A DNA stretch of 8,733 bases, taken from the NCBI GenBank assembly GCA_012512335.1, contig JAAZEK010000471.1, positions 1-8,733 on the forward strand. The letters run 5' to 3'. This stretch comes from Clostridiales bacterium. Its GTDB lineage: Bacteria > Bacillota > Clostridia > Caldicoprobacterales > DTU083. The position numbers were made by a program, and so were the translations under genes. A model generated the notes under the pieces. That model worked only from the letters and a program-made list of their open reading frames with translations, was not told where the DNA came from and did no database searches. The first letter of the stretch is position 1. Every line of letters begins with the position of its first letter. Positions 7,998 to 8,733 of this stretch are shown here, one piece after another.

Positions 7998-8030
7998 CAT
8001 CAAGACGCCAAATCCATATGTGGCGTGTTC
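7998..8030 (-). repeat. 33-base hairpin element, copy A, before the mutS ribosome site
   Basis: In minus-strand RNA, ACGCCA (8026-8021) pairs with TGGCGT (8010-8005) around a 10-base loop. The arms and outer flanks (GAAC on one side, TTGA on the other) match copy B at 3377-3409, 25 of 33 positions without gaps, while the loops differ. It ends seven bases before the AAGGGGAG of mutS. There is no following U-run. The shared placement relative to a ribosome site is the main reason for calling this an element rather than a chance palindrome. Confidence 0.5.
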
Positions 8031-8045
8031 TCTCTTATAATTCAA

Positions 8046-8094
8046 GTGGAATAGATCTTCATCTGAATCCACGATGCTTCGCCAGAGGCAAAAC
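8046..8094 (-). other. Two further predicted RNA hairpins in the ricA-mutS gap
   Basis: Directly after the ricA-like stop, minus-strand RNA can form a stem at 8094-8076 (GUUUUGCC / GGCGAAGC, eight pairs including two G-U, UCU loop). A second lies at 8072-8046: outer GUGGA/UCCAC, an asymmetric internal loop, inner AGAU/AUCU and a GAAG tetraloop. Neither is followed by a U-run, so they do not look like ordinary terminators. With copy A they give three hairpins in 127 bases. They may be a structured leader, processing sites or chance folds; no known riboswitch was recognised. Confidence 0.35.
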
Positions 8095-8098
8095 GAGT

Positions 8099-8527
8099 TC
8101 ACTTAGTACATCCACCATTGCAATTGCTACATCCCCCAGATTGTTCACTGGGAATATCTTCATTTGGATCTATACAGTAAAATTTCAACAATTGGTTTAT
8201 CTGATATATTAGGTTATTGAAAGTGTTCCCAGTCCTATAATATTCTTTAATAATTGAATTGGATTTCATAGCCTGATCAGCATGCTCCAATATAGCATTC
8301 AGCTGTTCTGAATCTTCTGGTATGCTAGTTGGATCCATTAGCTTTTGAGCCAAATTTTGATGAGCCTCCTTAAAATTGCGAGTTAACTGGCAAGCTTCTG
8401 AATCCTGTGCCGCTTCCTTTTCGGCTTCACGATAAGCATAAATTTCTTCGGATTGGGCTAATGCCATACCCAGTTCTCTAGCCAATTTCATTATCTCATC
8501 TCGTTTAATCTTCGTAACATTAGCCAT
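8099..8527 (-). CDS. YlbF/YmcA-family protein (RicA/RicF-like) with cysteine-rich tail
   Basis: This 142-residue protein is a helical member of the YlbF/YmcA (Com_YlbF) family. In B. subtilis, RicA (YmcA), RicF (YlbF) and RicT (YaaT) form a complex that carries [4Fe-4S] clusters and adjusts RNase Y-dependent mRNA processing, affecting competence, biofilm and sporulation. The helical family region covers about 5-118, mostly charged and alanine-rich helices. The tail ends SGGCSNCNGGCTK, with Cys133, Cys136 and Cys140, plus Cys118 and Cys46 further in, all candidate cluster ligands. The position between miaB and mutS matches ymcA (ricA) of B. subtilis, yet the cysteine-rich tail looks more like RicF, so I leave the symbol blank. 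The ATG follows AAGGAGAGG and overlaps the end of miaB by 8 bases, implying coupled translation. Confidence 0.85.
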   Translation of the reverse strand: MANVTKIKRDEIMKLARELGMALAQSEEIYAYREAEKEAAQDSEACQLTRNFKEAHQNLAQKLMDPTSIPEDSEQLNAILEHADQAMKSNSIIKEYYRTGNTFNNLIYQINQLLKFYCIDPNEDIPSEQSGGCSNCNGGCTK

Positions 8528-8733
8528 TTGGTACTACCTCTCCTTCTAGAGACCATGTTTGAGCTTTCTTAATGCGAATAGATACTAATTTACCTACCAA
8601 ATCCGGACAGCTTTCAAAGTTTACTATCTTATTCGTGTCAGTTCTTCCGGTATAAATATCCTCTTTAGTTTTACTAGGACCCTCCACTAGAACTTTTACC
8701 AGCTTATCTTTATAAATCAAATTTCTTTCATTA
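8520..8733 (-). CDS. miaB: tRNA-2-methylthio-N6-dimethylallyladenosine synthase MiaB, C-terminal part (cut by window edge)
   Basis: Only the last 70 or so residues are present; the frame stays open to the right edge, so the gene starts outside the window. The visible part is a TRAM RNA-binding domain: KVLVEGPSK, then GRTDTNKIVNFE, then GKLVSIRIKKAQTWSLEGEV, which matches the end of MiaB-type radical SAM methylthiotransferases. MiaB converts i6A37 in tRNA to ms2i6A37, using the product of MiaA encoded downstream. MiaB rather than another methylthiotransferase (MtaB, RimO) is inferred from the VEGPSK and GRT-TNK sequences and from miaB-ymcA-mutS synteny. A TTG at 8720 could be misread as a start, but coding sequence continues upstream of it. 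The catalytic Fe-S and radical SAM domains cannot be examined here. Confidence 0.9.
   Translation of the reverse strand, partial: NERNLIYKDKLVKVLVEGPSKTKEDIYTGRTDTNKIVNFESCPDLVGKLVSIRIKKAQTWSLEGEVVPNG

Noticed and set aside
8005..8026. Copy A hairpin considered as an intrinsic terminator after the ricA-like gene
   Set aside because: The stem is not followed by a U-run on the minus strand (sequence continues CTTGATG), and the hairpin is adjacent to the mutS ribosome site rather than to the ricA-like stop.
8018..8212. Plus-strand open frame across the ricA-mutS gap
   Set aside because: It runs antisense into the ricA-like gene, has no clear ribosome site and shows no family resemblance.
1..8733. 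Search for mobile elements, CRISPR arrays, tRNA or rRNA genes, defence or toxin-antitoxin genes
   Set aside because: No transposase or integrase genes, regularly spaced repeats, tRNA-like cloverleafs or accessory genes were seen. The window is almost fully occupied by conserved housekeeping genes.

Overview
The window is an AT-rich stretch of chromosome, probably from a Firmicute of the class Clostridia or a close relative. The reasons are gene content and order (miaB, a YlbF/YmcA-family gene, mutS, mutL, miaA, hfq, a methionine gamma-lyase-type gene, lexA), strong Shine-Dalgarno sequences of the AAAGGAG type, and the absence of a cotE gene between the ymcA-position gene and mutS, where Bacillus subtilis has one. 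Genus and species cannot be read from the sequence.

Layout from left to right. lexA (10-624) is on the plus strand and its upstream control region is cut off. It converges on a PLP-dependent methionine gamma-lyase/aluminium-resistance family gene (662-1969, minus). One long hairpin terminator between them serves both strands and includes the last seven codons and the stop of the lyase gene. Everything from 2087 to the right edge is on the minus strand. In transcription order it reads: miaB (C-terminal TRAM part only), a ricA/ymcA-like YlbF-family gene, mutS, mutL, miaA, hfq, then a hairpin terminator at 2041-2069. miaB/ricA overlap by 8 bases, mutS/mutL are 7 bases apart, and mutL/miaA and miaA/hfq are about 50-75 bases apart. 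This looks like one transcription unit with possible internal promoters, the best candidate being a perfect TATAAT box before hfq.

How the genes fit together. mutS and mutL encode the core of methyl-independent mismatch repair. MutL has the metal-dependent endonuclease motif, and both proteins carry a plausible sliding-clamp-binding motif. miaA and miaB act in series on A37 of tRNAs reading UNN codons (i6A, then ms2i6A). hfq encodes the RNA chaperone. The ricA-like protein ends in a cysteine-rich tail that could hold an Fe-S cluster, as in the RicA/RicF/RicT complex that modulates RNase Y in B. subtilis. lexA encodes the SOS repressor.

No new multi-gene system is visible; the protein-coding content is conserved housekeeping. 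The most interesting non-coding signal is a pair of related 33-base hairpin elements (7998-8030 and 3377-3409) in the same orientation, each 6-7 bases upstream of the Shine-Dalgarno of mutS or miaA. The 127-base ricA-mutS gap holds this element plus two further predicted hairpins.
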